From Caballeronia zhejiangensis (GTDB lineage: Bacteria; Pseudomonadota; Gammaproteobacteria; Burkholderiales; Burkholderiaceae), in NCBI RefSeq assembly GCF_000698575.1, contig NZ_JFHD01000018.1, positions 81,584 to 145,583 of the forward strand: DNA of 64,000 nucleotides. The letters are read 5' to 3'. Numbering within the stretch: position 1 is the first letter of the stretch; each line of letters begins with the position of its first letter. The translations under genes were made by a program, and so were the position numbers. The notes under the pieces are model-generated. The model did no database searches. It was not told the DNA's origin and saw only the letters and a list, made by a program, of their open reading frames with translations. Below, piece after piece: positions 40,361-49,168 of the stretch.

Positions 40361-42166
40361 TCAGGCCGCAAGGTCAAAGTCGATTGACATCTGCGCGCCC
40401 GACGTCGTCGCCTTGTGCGACCACGCTGCGCGCGCGCTTTCCGGCATATCGCCGTACCTGACAGCACGGCCTAACAGCGACTCGATGTCATAGTTGAGGT
40501 TGAGGCCCATACGGTCCTTGAAATCGGTCCGGCGCGCGATCTCGTCGTGCTCGCGTTGCTGGCCGTGTGAAAGGCTGAGCACGCCATAGTTGAGATACCA
40601 GCGATATCCGGCTGTGATGCCGCCCGGGAAGAAGCCGCGATCGTGCATTTCCAGCAGACGATCAAGCTCGAACTCAAGGATCAGCTCGGCGGATTCTTCG
40701 TCCACCTCCAGGCGCTGTCCGGTAGGCACCTTCCACGTACTGCGCCCGTCGCTGAAGTGCAGGATCTCCGGCGCACACGGCGAATCTGCCGTCAGTGACT
40801 CGTAAAGGGCATCGCGGAAACCGGTCCACTGGTCGGCGTTGTCATCCCAGTCCTTTCCGACGTGCAGAAACATGGGTTCGGGCATGCCCTTAGGGGGAAG
40901 CGGCTCGACATCCGGTACGTCGTAACTCACGCCGTGCAGGTAGATGTCGCGGTAGTCCGCCCAGATCGCGAACGGCACGGCAAGGCCCTGCAACGACTGC
41001 ATCGCGTCGACGGCGATCATCGTGCTGAGTGGCAACGTCTGAAACTTCGGCTTCGTGCCGGCGCTCGATGCACGGCGCTGCTCGTCGCGGTCAATCGTCA
41101 TCATGTAGCGAACCAGTTCCCGAACAGTTGCAGCATTAAAGGTATCGGGTTCAATGCACACGAAGCCCTCGTGAATCGTGCGGCCGACCCAGTTGCGACG
41201 CGACCAGTCGTAACGGATCGCCCTGATGAACTTGTTGAGGCGGTTCAGTCCGCGCGCGTACGCGTACCGTTCTTCGTCGAAGAAGATCATCTCCTCGAGC
41301 GAACGATCCTCGGCCTGCTGGCACACCCAGCAGCCCGTACGCGCGTCACACTGTCCACGTCGCTTACGCTTGCCAGCGGTGGCCTCTTCGAACGTCAGCT
41401 CGGAGACAATCGCGCAACTACTGTTGCCGGCGTGCGCGTAAACGCGGGTAGTCTCCTGAAAGTCTGTGTAGGCGGTGCGCAGGCCGGATGTCACTTCACC
41501 GATCCATTCCCAAACGTCTTCGGTGCTCCAGTCGGCGATCGGGCAGAGCGTCAGCTCGCCGTCGGCATTGCGCGCAGGCGTATCCGCGCGATCGCCGCGT
41601 GCTTGCATTCCGGCCTTGCGCTTGTCGCTTTCCGCGAAGCGGCTTCCGAGACACACGACCGGCTCGGCATAGCCCTGCGACGCCGCCGAGCGATATAGCT
41701 GGTTGCGAAACACGCGCGACGGTTCGATCTTCAGCGATACTGAGCAATCGGAATTTGTCCCGGCATAGCTGGGCAAGGCGCGACCGCTGAGGATCGCGAC
41801 CTGCCACGATGCGGAGAGCGACGGCATGACCGTCTGCGCGTGGACCTGAAAACCATGAGTGCGTCCATAGTCGCGCATCTTCTCCAGTTCAAGCTGAGCG
41901 AGCGCGACCATCTCTGGCGACTCAACGCGCGTGTCTACGGTCACTACGCAGACCATAGGCGCTCCACCATCTGCAGCATGTTGCCGAGCCGCTTCCAGCG
42001 TCAATGCGGCGACGACGCTACTGTCCTTCCCAGCGCTGAACTGACACACAACCATGCGTTGCTCATTGAACAGTTTGCGCAGCGCGGTCAACGCCCGGTG
42101 CACGCGCTGATCGAGCGTCGGACGCACTTCATGGAGGGTGAACATTTCAATCGTCTGCTTCTGCAT
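40361..42166 (-). CDS. PP-loop ATPase / PAPS-reductase-like protein related to DndC
   Basis: 601 residues. The N-terminal PP-loop motif SAGKDS (44-49, in VVCQFSAGKDSSVVAAL) is the ATP pyrophosphatase signature of PAPS reductases and of DndC, which activates sulfur in DNA phosphorothioation. A Cys cluster at about 270-283 (CDARTGCWVC, followed by AEDRSL) resembles the DndC iron-sulfur region. A second, uncharacterised half of about 300 residues follows. No dndA, B, D or E is visible in the window, so it is an orphan or has a different substrate. First gene of cassette 12. Confidence 0.75.
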   Translation of the reverse strand: MQKQTIEMFTLHEVRPTLDQRVHRALTALRKLFNEQRMVVCQFSAGKDSSVVAALTLEAARQHAADGGAPMVCVVTVDTRVESPEMVALAQLELEKMRDYGRTHGFQVHAQTVMPSLSASWQVAILSGRALPSYAGTNSDCSVSLKIEPSRVFRNQLYRSAASQGYAEPVVCLGSRFAESDKRKAGMQARGDRADTPARNADGELTLCPIADWSTEDVWEWIGEVTSGLRTAYTDFQETTRVYAHAGNSSCAIVSELTFEEATAGKRKRRGQCDARTGCWVCQQAEDRSLEEMIFFDEERYAYARGLNRLNKFIRAIRYDWSRRNWVGRTIHEGFVCIEPDTFNAATVRELVRYMMTIDRDEQRRASSAGTKPKFQTLPLSTMIAVDAMQSLQGLAVPFAIWADYRDIYLHGVSYDVPDVEPLPPKGMPEPMFLHVGKDWDDNADQWTGFRDALYESLTADSPCAPEILHFSDGRSTWKVPTGQRLEVDEESAELILEFELDRLLEMHDRGFFPGGITAGYRWYLNYGVLSLSHGQQREHDEIARRTDFKDRMGLNLNYDIESLLGRAVRYGDMPESARAAWSHKATTSGAQMSIDFDLAA

Positions 42167-42193
42167 GGCTCTTGCTCCATCCGCGTGAATATC

Positions 42194-42449
42194 GTCCGCC
42201 GGGCCCCTAGATTCCGAGTCCCGGCGTAGGGTTGTTCTGCCGAGTTGGCGGGCTGCGCTTCGCAGCTGCCGCCGTTCCCCTGAGTTCGTCGTCCCGCGAC
42301 GATTCGTGCGAGGGCCGGCGACGCGTCAAGGGATCAAGCGCGGAGTGGGTGCGGGATGGAGCGCAGCGACTGACACGGCCCCGCGCGCCTTGACGCGGCA
42401 AAGGCCTGAGCTAAGGTCGCGGGAACTGGACGGCGAACCAGGGGAACGG
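42194..42449 (-). promoter_or_regulatory. R12: single-stranded-promoter-like foldback element (distal copy)
   Basis: Core hairpin 42272-42449. -35 TTGACG (42390-42395), 16 nt, -10 TAAGGT (42412-42417). The leader starts GTCCGCCGGGCCCCTAG rather than CTGACCGGGACC. Tail of the second class to about 42,640. The last copy before replicon A; it would drive 42166-39602. Confidence 0.8.
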
Positions 42450-43104
42450 TAGGTGTCGGCAGCAGCAGCTCACGTACGAGGCAGGACGCCGCGCGGCGAG
42501 CGCCCTCTCGCGTAGCAAGCGATAGCGCCGCGGAGCGACATTTCGTCGGTGTGGAAACGCAGGACGAAGACCTGCGTGCTGCCGGGAAACCGGCGTGCGG
42601 CGTGGGGGACTGGCTGGCCAGTCCGCCGGACGACGGCTGGATCGGAACAGGAGATCTCGCGTCAGCAGCGCGCACCACCTGGGCTGGATAGCGTGCGCAG
42701 TGCAGCTCACTGGTCAGCCAGGCCGGTCGGAAGCGAGTTGAGTACCTGACGGCGAGCGGTTCAGATCCGCGCTGTGGACGCTCCCGTGCGCCCTGTCCCG
42801 AGGCCAACGATAGGCGCGAGAAGGACAGGAAGCGACGCAGCAGCAGGACCGCGACAACGTCCGCGAATGGGGCAAGGCAGCGTAAGGAACATGCGTGCGT
42901 GAGCAACGCCCAGGCCGCGGAGTATACTGACAGTGCGTCGAACGCACCACGCGTCTCGCGGCGCGTGGTGTAATTATGATCACTTACTGCACTGAGTATT
43001 ATTAAACAACGGTTGCGTAGCGCGCGGCTTTTGCGGTTTAATATCTCTGCCCTGCTCCTCAGGGCACCAACCAAGTTGTTTTCCTCCCGAAAAGGCAGTC
43101 GAAG
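42450..43104. other. Non-coding stretch between the leading region and replicon A
   Basis: No convincing gene. It holds the R12 tail, a perfect 9-bp hairpin CACCACGCG/CGCGTGGTG (42945-42953, 42962-42970) followed by an AT-rich patch, and a TGCCCTG/CAGGGCA hairpin near 43,048-43,065. A short + strand RNA ending at the 43105 terminator is possible, but no good promoter was found. Confidence 0.45.
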
Positions 43105-43132
43105 GCCCGCGCAAGCGGGCTTTTGGCTTTTT
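43105..43132 (+). terminator. Rho-independent terminator on the + strand
   Basis: GCCCGC (43105-43110), GCAA tetraloop, GCGGGC (43115-43120), then TTTTGGCTTTTT. No + strand gene ends here, so it either ends an unrecognised small RNA or insulates the leading region from replicon A. Confidence 0.75.
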
Positions 43133-43437
43133 GGACCGGCGTCGACCAGCAGCTCGACGTCCAGGCTCAGGCGGCCCAAGGCCATCCCGCGAAATACCAT
43201 CTGGCCAGAACAGCGTCGGATTGCTTCCGAGCGCGGAATTGCGGAGGCTCCGTAGCGCCGCTCGGAGACTCGAGCGATCCCCTACCCCTACCGGGCTGCC
43301 GGCAGGCGGTTAGGCGGCCCATACGCAAGCCAGCATCGCTGTCTTCCGCCGAGGGACCCCCCCTTCTCTGCCAGCTCGGTGTAGACGCTGATAAACCAAC
43401 CGACCATCACGGCAGATGGCGAGCACACGAGCGCGTT

Positions 43438-43474
43438 GATTTACGGGGTGGTGTAACCGCCCCGTAAATCTTTT
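43438..43474 (+). terminator. Terminator-like hairpin at the edge of replicon A
   Basis: GATTTACGGGG (43438-43448) with CCCCGTAAATC (43460-43470), followed by TTTTAT. Between here and oriV, 43,475-43,700, no gene was seen; an imperfect inverted repeat (around 43481-43535) and a GGGGGCTC/GAGCCCCC hairpin near 43,660 are present. Confidence 0.6.
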
Positions 43475-43606
43475 ATCGCGCACTTAGGGGTGCAGCGTGC
43501 CGTAGGCGCGGTGCAGCCCTTAGTGCCTGCCGCGCGGTGTCTTTAGCGGTCAGCTGGTTTGGTTGTGTTGTCATCTGTGCCCCGAAGGGGCCACGATATG
43601 CTTCTT

Positions 43607-43631
43607 GGGGGGTGGGGCCGGGTGGGTGGGG
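43607..43631 (+). other. G-quadruplex-type motif next to oriV
   Basis: G-runs of 6, 4, 3, 3 and 4 bases separated by loops of only 1-2 nt (T, CC, T, T) lie on the + strand about 75 nt left of the AT-rich and iteron region. Short-loop runs like this are strong quadruplex candidates. Confidence 0.6.
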
Positions 43632-43699
43632 CCGGCTTTAGCCGGCGAACCCGGCCGCGGGGGCTCTTGAGCCCCCCCTCACTGAGGGTGGGGCCTTTC

Positions 43700-44212
43700 C
43701 CATTCGCAGTTAAAACCAAAGTTAAAAAAAATCGTTAACCGCGCGCGCGTTTACGGTTTCCGAGCGCCTTGTCCCGTAACGATCTGCGCCCGATCACGTG
43801 GCCTGATAGACGCCCGAGCGGTGGTGCGATCGACACCTCGGTGGTGGTCCGATAGACACATCGGGTGGTCTGATAGACGCCGGCGCACCCAAGTTATCCA
43901 CAAAATGCCCGCCGGTGGCGCAAAGACGCGCGCTAGACCCATGAAAAAGCAGGGCTTTGGGTCTATGCCTTTTGAATGAATTCCGCCCCAAGGCTTTCCC
44001 CGCAAGCGTTTGCTATCTCAGATGAAGTGCGCGATAGACGCGAGAGACGGTGGCCCGATAGACACATCGGACGGACCGGAATATCGCTTGGCGGTGGTCT
44101 GATAGACGTTCGTGCGCGGTGGTCCGATGGACGCGGCGTTCCGTGCCATTGGTCGTGGTTTTGTTGCGGTTTCTCACTCCGATCGACCAATCGGCAGTGG
44201 CGCGATAGACGT
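43700..44212. other. oriV: iteron array with AT-rich patch and DnaA box
   Basis: Nine copies of an iteron with consensus GTGG-YCYG-ATAGAC-RC start at 43798, 43821, 43844, 43865, 44027, 44050, 44094, 44119 and 44197, all on the + strand. The conserved core is GATAGAC. A perfect DnaA box TTATCCACA lies at 43894-43902 between the two iteron groups, and an AT-rich patch at 43705-43740. The Rep protein of replicon A is encoded 1.1 kb to the right. This is the usual make-up of a theta-type iteron origin. Confidence 0.85.
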
Positions 44213-44307
44213 TCGTTTTGCAAGCCTGCGGCTGTTGAATCGCCCGGCGGGCGGGCGGCGAATTAACAGCCCCGACAGATGTCCCGCGGCAGATCAAGCG
44301 GTGCTCG

Positions 44308-44553
44308 CTACTCTGAGCGCCGCGCGGCACGATAAGTGTAATTGTTGTCGATCCAGTGCTTGGCCCATTCGATTCCGCGGTCGTGCGCCTGCCATCGATA
44401 TACGCGGTTCCCAAGGTCGACAAACACAAATCTTTCCCCGTTGTCTCGCCTAATCACGGCACATGACTGAAATAGCCTATGTTGCGCGAGAATCACCGGG
44501 GCGGCGTCTATCGTCCAGCCTTGATAGCTGGCAATGCGGGGAGTTCTCTTCAT
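44308..44553 (-). CDS. Unknown small protein beside oriV
   Basis: 81 residues from ATG 44551-44553; upstream extension is not protein-like. Pattern YQGWTIDAAPVILAQHRLFQ, then FVFVDLGNRVYRWQAHDRGI and EWAKHWID, resembling small plasmid proteins of unknown role. It faces the iterons. The 44,554-44,730 gap holds no gene that I can see. Confidence 0.6.
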   Translation of the reverse strand: MKRTPRIASYQGWTIDAAPVILAQHRLFQSCAVIRRDNGERFVFVDLGNRVYRWQAHDRGIEWAKHWIDNNYTYRAARRSE

Positions 44554-44730
44554 GTCTAGCCTCACCGAAGGGGCTACGCAGATTTGCAGACGCCGGACGT
44601 CCTCTGTCAGCAGAACGGCCGGCGCCCTGCTCAACAGCATAGTCCAAAGCGAATCGGTGGGGAGTGCCGGACAGCAAAAAAGGAAAGCATCGGTGCCGAC
44701 GGGATACCGGCGGGGTGCCTTCGCTCAACG

Positions 44731-45309
44731 CTACTCAATGTCGTTGTAACGCTTGTCCTTCCAGGTGCCGCTCACGACCTGATTCCAGTCGTCGTTGGCC
44801 AGCTGCCCGACTCTCATCGCCCAGCCTGCGTAGCGGCCGTACTCAGCTGGCTCTGGAGCGGTCCATTCCCAGGTGTTTGTCGTGACGTGGACGCCGAGGC
44901 GATTCGTGGCCTCGCGGCGATCGTCGTGGCCCGTGTGGATCAGGGGGAAGTCATCGGGCAGGTCAGCAAGGGCTGCGCGCAGCTCGCCGACCGTCCGCGC
45001 GTAAGTGCTCTGCCAGTAGCGACCCGCCAGCTCGCGTTCAGGCGACATGGGCCGGGGCACGCCAAAGAAGCGGTAGATATCCCGGTATTCGAACGTGCAG
45101 AACTCGACGTGCCCGGGCAGCTTGACCCGCGATTCCGCAGGCTGGATGTTGAAAGCGTTGAGGGCTTTGTCTGCCTGGATCAGGGCGGCCGCAGACTGAT
45201 ATTCGCCGCGGTAGACGGCGGTCACCAGGTACGGCAGGTCTTGGCCGCCGACTTCGTGGTCATCGTCCGTGTCGTGGATCTCAACCAGCTGAAGCGGTGA
45301 CGAGTTCAT
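44731..45309 (-). CDS. Unknown protein downstream of repA
   Basis: 192 residues, acidic start (IHDTDDDHEVGGQDLPYLV), several Trp/Tyr in the C-terminal half (NTWEWTAPEPAEYGRYAGWA). No family was recognised. It starts 31 nt after repA and may share its transcript. Confidence 0.6.
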   Translation of the reverse strand: MNSSPLQLVEIHDTDDDHEVGGQDLPYLVTAVYRGEYQSAAALIQADKALNAFNIQPAESRVKLPGHVEFCTFEYRDIYRFFGVPRPMSPERELAGRYWQSTYARTVGELRAALADLPDDFPLIHTGHDDRREATNRLGVHVTTNTWEWTAPEPAEYGRYAGWAMRVGQLANDDWNQVVSGTWKDKRYNDIE

Positions 45310-45340
45310 ACACTTTCCAATGGTCGGAGGTCATCCCGTG

Positions 45341-46462
45341 TTACGCGGGAAGCAGCGGGTATTGAGCCTCGCCGTGCGCCGCCGAATCCCAGCGGCGGAG
45401 CGCGTAATACCACTTCTGCTGTTTCTTCGATAGCAGCTCACGATGAATGCTGGCGACCAGTTGCTCGTCCTGCCGGCGGTTGTCGCGATCGCAACGGAAG
45501 AAGACCACCATTGCTTTGTCGTCGTCGAGCGCAATGTGAAACTCCGGAAGCGTATCCGCCTTGATGGCTTCAACCAGATCGCGCCGAAAATACTTCAGGG
45601 CCTGTGCGGAGCCAGATTTTGCGTGCAGCTTGTCGAGGCCGATCTTGAACCAGAGCTTGTCACCGCAGTGTTTTTTCGCGAGATCATATAGCCGGCGCTC
45701 AAGCCCCTGCCCCAGTCCAAAGTAACCGGGGTGAATCGTTAGCACGCGGCGATTCAGCAGCGAGTCGAAGGTCCATTCAGACAGGATCAGTTCAACCTCG
45801 AGTGCACCCTGCTTGTTCGCGGTGTACGAAATCACCTTGTATTCCTCGATGAGCCCGTATCCTTGCAGCGTCTCGTGAATGCCCTCTTCGTTTGCGCCCT
45901 GTCTCGCCGTGTCGAAATTCGTTTCGACGATCGTCCCCTTGAGGCGGCGACAGCTGTCGATGATGCGGGTGTAGGATGCGCCGCCTGTGCTGCGGCGCGT
46001 ATAGTTCAAGAAATCGCGGACCTTGAAGCGGATGCGACGCGAAACGCGCTTGTTCGCATCGGCCGCCTTGCAGATCAACGTGGCGGCGTACACAAGAAGG
46101 TCCTTGTCGAAGATGTTCGCTGCACCGACGACGCTAGGGATGATGCGGACGATCTGATCGCCGTTGCGATAGATCCGCACACGTGTGTCTTTCCCCTTCT
46201 GCAGTGAAAAGAGAGGGAATTCGAGGGAGTGAAGGTCCTCACGCGGCTTCCAGGAGTCCGGAAGTTGTTCGCCCGAAAAGAGCTCTAGCTGCTCGTGGTC
46301 GACGTCTCCCTCGTCGAGCGGTTCCGCATCCTGAACAGCTGGAGGCGTATCACGCGTCAGGACGATGTTGACATCATGGAGCGGCGCTTTGGCCATTCTG
46401 CCGCGCCCCGGTACTGCTGGCCCTCGCAGTGAGTAACTGCGGTCTTGTTCGACTGTACTCAT
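45341..46462 (-). CDS. repA: Replication initiator RepA (RPA family) of replicon A
   Basis: 373 residues. The central region (FPLFSLQKGKDTRVRIYRNG, VYAATLICKAADANKRVSRR, LSEWTFDSLLNRRVLTIHPG, then YDLAKKHCGDKLWFKIGLDK) is that of the RPA-type plasmid initiators of proteobacterial broad-host-range plasmids. It should bind the iterons at 43.8-44.2 kb and open the origin. It lies downstream of the KorA-like, parB and parA genes in the same direction, so copy number and partition are probably co-regulated. Confidence 0.88.
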   Translation of the reverse strand: MSTVEQDRSYSLRGPAVPGRGRMAKAPLHDVNIVLTRDTPPAVQDAEPLDEGDVDHEQLELFSGEQLPDSWKPREDLHSLEFPLFSLQKGKDTRVRIYRNGDQIVRIIPSVVGAANIFDKDLLVYAATLICKAADANKRVSRRIRFKVRDFLNYTRRSTGGASYTRIIDSCRRLKGTIVETNFDTARQGANEEGIHETLQGYGLIEEYKVISYTANKQGALEVELILSEWTFDSLLNRRVLTIHPGYFGLGQGLERRLYDLAKKHCGDKLWFKIGLDKLHAKSGSAQALKYFRRDLVEAIKADTLPEFHIALDDDKAMVVFFRCDRDNRRQDEQLVASIHRELLSKKQQKWYYALRRWDSAAHGEAQYPLLPA

Positions 46463-46485
46463 TCTCTCCTGCTAACCCCGTTTTT

Positions 46486-46893
46486 CTACTCCAGCTTGCT
46501 AACTTGCGCCCCCAAAGTCTTTATTAGGGCCGCAATAGCCGACTGGACTTTCTTCGTGTCTTTAGAACGTCGAGCTTTGAAAAAAAACTCTTCAAGCGGT
46601 TCAATGGCTGTGCTCGGCACCTCGAAGCCGTGCTTCAGCCACAGTACGACGTCCTCCTGCACGTTCGAGCCTAACAATGCCTGGTAGTAGCGCGTCACGA
46701 GCTGGTTGACCCGCTGCCGCGTCACGTTAAATTCCTTCGCGACTTCGACTGCGGCTCGCCCATCCACAATGACAGCGCGGGCAATGTCACGACTCTGCTC
46801 GGAGAAGGATCGTGTGCCGTACTCGCTTGCCTGCTCGCGCATGGCGGAGTCAAGTGCTGAAAAATTTTTTGCCGTTAGACGGAAAGTTGCCAA
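46486..46893 (-). CDS. KorA/TrfB-like transcriptional repressor
   Basis: 135 residues. The helix-turn-helix IARAVIVDGRAAVEVAKEFN then VTRQRVNQLVTRYY (about 37-70) matches the TrfB/KorA family, which represses replication and partition operons of IncP plasmids. Here it sits between parB and repA, so it likely controls this replicon. A short palindrome TTGAC-G-GTCAA (49656-49666) inside the parA-operon promoter is a candidate operator. Confidence 0.78.
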   Translation of the reverse strand: MATFRLTAKNFSALDSAMREQASEYGTRSFSEQSRDIARAVIVDGRAAVEVAKEFNVTRQRVNQLVTRYYQALLGSNVQEDVVLWLKHGFEVPSTAIEPLEEFFFKARRSKDTKKVQSAIAALIKTLGAQVSKLE

Positions 46894-46955
46894 GGTTGCT
46901 ATCCAGAAAGGTTGACAGGCAACGTTTAGAAGCCTGCCAGCCCCGTCCCGTTGCG

Positions 46956-48314
46956 TTACAGCGTCCAGTCGCCTGGCGCCAGAGGATGAATTTCGCGGTC
47001 GGTATCGTACCTGAAGTCATCTGGCAAAACGCCGGTCTTGCGGGTCGGATGCAGCCTGTTCAGCAGCTCGAGTGGTCCCCTCGAATTTAATTCAGCACTG
47101 AACCTGTTCAATATTCTACTCGCGGTTTCTGATTCCATGCCAACCAAAGCTGAGGCCGCGATGTCGACGAAGGCAACCCAGAGACGCCACTCGCGGTCCT
47201 CGGCCCCTACTCCGGCGGCCGTGAGATCGGCCTGCAGCGATCTCACCCGCTCAATCGAGCCGGTTCCAGTTTCGTAGATTTCCTCTACTCGCCATACAAC
47301 ACTTTTCTTGGGATCGGCGCTCGATGCCCTTTCATGCTTGACACGCGAGGGAGTATTCGTGCGCGGCGCCGAATCATTCCCGCGGTCCTCCGCCCCTGTG
47401 CTTGACGACGCGGGACGCAACGACGCGGCGCCCGTCATATCGGCGGCTGCAGCTGCATGCGGCTCCCTGACACTGACTGGGTCCACGTCTCGCGCAATCG
47501 TCGGGGGCGCGTCATCTTCGCGCTCGGCTCCGACCTGAGACGTTAGCTGCTGAGCATTCGGCGTGTCGGACGGTACAGCTGCTTGTTGCCTCAGCGCGTT
47601 CAATCGAGCGTCGAGCGTGAGCCGGCCGATCTTGCGTCCGACTCTCAATTCAGCGCGGATCTCCGCTGCCAGCTCGGCCGCGGCGTCGGTGCTGATTTCC
47701 TCGATGTCCGCCATCTTGTTTGCGGCCTCGATGTCGTCGAACTGGTTGGCATCGAACAATTCGCGCGTGATCGGGCCGTATTTCTGGAAGCGCAGATGCT
47801 TCGAAATCCATGAGGCGCTGCGCTGCTTGCCGTTGGGTGCTGTCCAGATTCGGCTGGCCTCTTCACGACCAAATCGCTCAACGTCTGCCGCGAGGCCAAT
47901 GGACGTTTCTTTCAGTGACAGCCCTTTTCGATCAACATTCTCCGATACCTGATACATGCGGATCTTGAGATCAGGTGTATCGGCCGGAAAGATCTTGGCA
48001 GGAATTTCCGTCCAGCCATTCTGCGTACTGCCGCGCACGCGACGCTCGCCGGCAATCAATTCGAACCCGTCAGCGCCTTTGATTTCACGCACGAGTATGG
48101 GCGTGTGTACGTGGCCAACGACTTGCAAGCGAACTGCAAAATCGGCGATGTCGGAAAAGTCATGTCGCACTTGCGGTTTGACCCGTATTTTCGCGATCTG
48201 GATTGTCTTCGTGAAGGCGCCGGTTTCCTTCTCGATTTCTGCAGCGCGTGCGCTTGCCGTTGCGGCGCGCGTTAGCATCGACAGTGATGAGAGCTTTCCA
48301 CCATTTGGGTGCAT
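46956..48314 (-). CDS. parB: ParB/KorB-like centromere-binding protein of replicon A
   Basis: 452 residues. ParB core: TPILVREIKGADGFELIAGE then RRVRGSTQNGW, followed by SENVDRKGLSLKETSIGLAA and a helix-turn-helix near SASWISKHLRFQKYG. A long disordered linker (about 235-350, rich in Ala, Asp, Ser) precedes a C-terminal domain. Size and layout resemble KorB-type ParBs. It follows parA by 26 nt. Confidence 0.85.
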   Translation of the reverse strand: MHPNGGKLSSLSMLTRAATASARAAEIEKETGAFTKTIQIAKIRVKPQVRHDFSDIADFAVRLQVVGHVHTPILVREIKGADGFELIAGERRVRGSTQNGWTEIPAKIFPADTPDLKIRMYQVSENVDRKGLSLKETSIGLAADVERFGREEASRIWTAPNGKQRSASWISKHLRFQKYGPITRELFDANQFDDIEAANKMADIEEISTDAAAELAAEIRAELRVGRKIGRLTLDARLNALRQQAAVPSDTPNAQQLTSQVGAEREDDAPPTIARDVDPVSVREPHAAAAADMTGAASLRPASSSTGAEDRGNDSAPRTNTPSRVKHERASSADPKKSVVWRVEEIYETGTGSIERVRSLQADLTAAGVGAEDREWRLWVAFVDIAASALVGMESETASRILNRFSAELNSRGPLELLNRLHPTRKTGVLPDDFRYDTDREIHPLAPGDWTL

Positions 48315-48340
48315 GCGTAACCTCTATTGCTGTTTGTTTT

Positions 48341-49159
48341 TTACAGGCCGACTTTCTCGAAGATTGAGTCGCAGAGTGCGCGCATTTCTTTTGCGGCTCG
48401 TCTGTCGCTGTCTCCTCGTTGATGCTTCCACACGGGGTGGAAACTAGTCAGGCGAACGCCTGCTCGGTCCTGTAGTTCCGCCTCGAGTACCGCACCCTCG
48501 AAGGCATTGCGCACTGTGGTCCGCATTGATAGGTCATCGGCACGCCGCGGGTTTACTTTATTCAGGAGCACGCCGAGTAATTCGAGTTCGGGATTCCATT
48601 CTCTACGGACAAGGTCGACCTTCAGTGAGGTCTCAAGCAGCCCGTCCATGCTATCGATGTTGAGATCTGTCGGCATCAACATGTACTGCGAGCAGATCAA
48701 TCCGCCGACCACAAGATTGCTCATGGTGGGTGGCGTATCGATCACGCATAGGTCGTAATCGCGGCTCATTCGCTGCAAGCTGTTGCGCGCAGTGAATGCA
48801 CTGTCGAGCGGCCATGTCAGAACGTCCGCGAGTTCTGGCGTTGCACCAATTAGCCAGACATTCGGAATAATTGGCATCGGGCGCGATGCAACCTCGTCCT
48901 GATAAAGCAGATGCGCACTAGCCTGAGGGTCGATCTCTGGCAGGCCCATATGCTGCCAACTGAGCGCAACGGTGCCTGTAGGTGCTTGCGATTGCGCGAC
49001 CAATTGTTGGAAGAGCAGTGATTTGCTCAGGTTTCCCTGGGGATCGAGATCGACTGCGAGCGTGCGCAAGCCGCGGTCGATCGCTGAATAGATCAGGTGT
49101 CTGGCGGTAGTGGTCTTTCCGACCCCGCCTTTTCCGTTGCAGATTCCGATTATCTTCAT
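48341..49159 (-). CDS. parA: ParA partition ATPase of replicon A
   Basis: 272 residues. Deviant Walker A GKGGVGKTTTARH at the N-terminus (about 9-20), DLDPQGNLSKS (about 39) and the CVIDTPPTMSNLVVGG motif (about 118). The short form lacks an N-terminal DNA-binding domain, so operon repression is expected from ParB or the KorA-like protein. It starts 10 nt after the 134-residue gene. Confidence 0.9.
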   Translation of the reverse strand: MKIIGICNGKGGVGKTTTARHLIYSAIDRGLRTLAVDLDPQGNLSKSLLFQQLVAQSQAPTGTVALSWQHMGLPEIDPQASAHLLYQDEVASRPMPIIPNVWLIGATPELADVLTWPLDSAFTARNSLQRMSRDYDLCVIDTPPTMSNLVVGGLICSQYMLMPTDLNIDSMDGLLETSLKVDLVRREWNPELELLGVLLNKVNPRRADDLSMRTTVRNAFEGAVLEAELQDRAGVRLTSFHPVWKHQRGDSDRRAAKEMRALCDSIFEKVGL

Positions 49160-49168
49160 TGTTTGGCC

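Noticed and set aside
40361..42166. Complete Dnd phosphorothioation system
   Set aside because: Only a DndC-like gene is present; dndA, B, D and E are not seen nearby.
13863..42449. CRISPR array or integron cassette array
   Set aside because: Repeats are ~250-550 bp and 2-4 kb apart with genes between; there is no cas gene, no attC structure after each gene and no IntI-type integrase.
43013..43132. Small RNA ending at the 43105 terminator
   Set aside because: The terminator is convincing, but no promoter with acceptable spacing was found upstream, so it was not called as an RNA gene.
42334..43200. 288-codon - strand open frame beyond R12
   Set aside because: Runs through repeat core, tail and several hairpins; composition is not protein-like.
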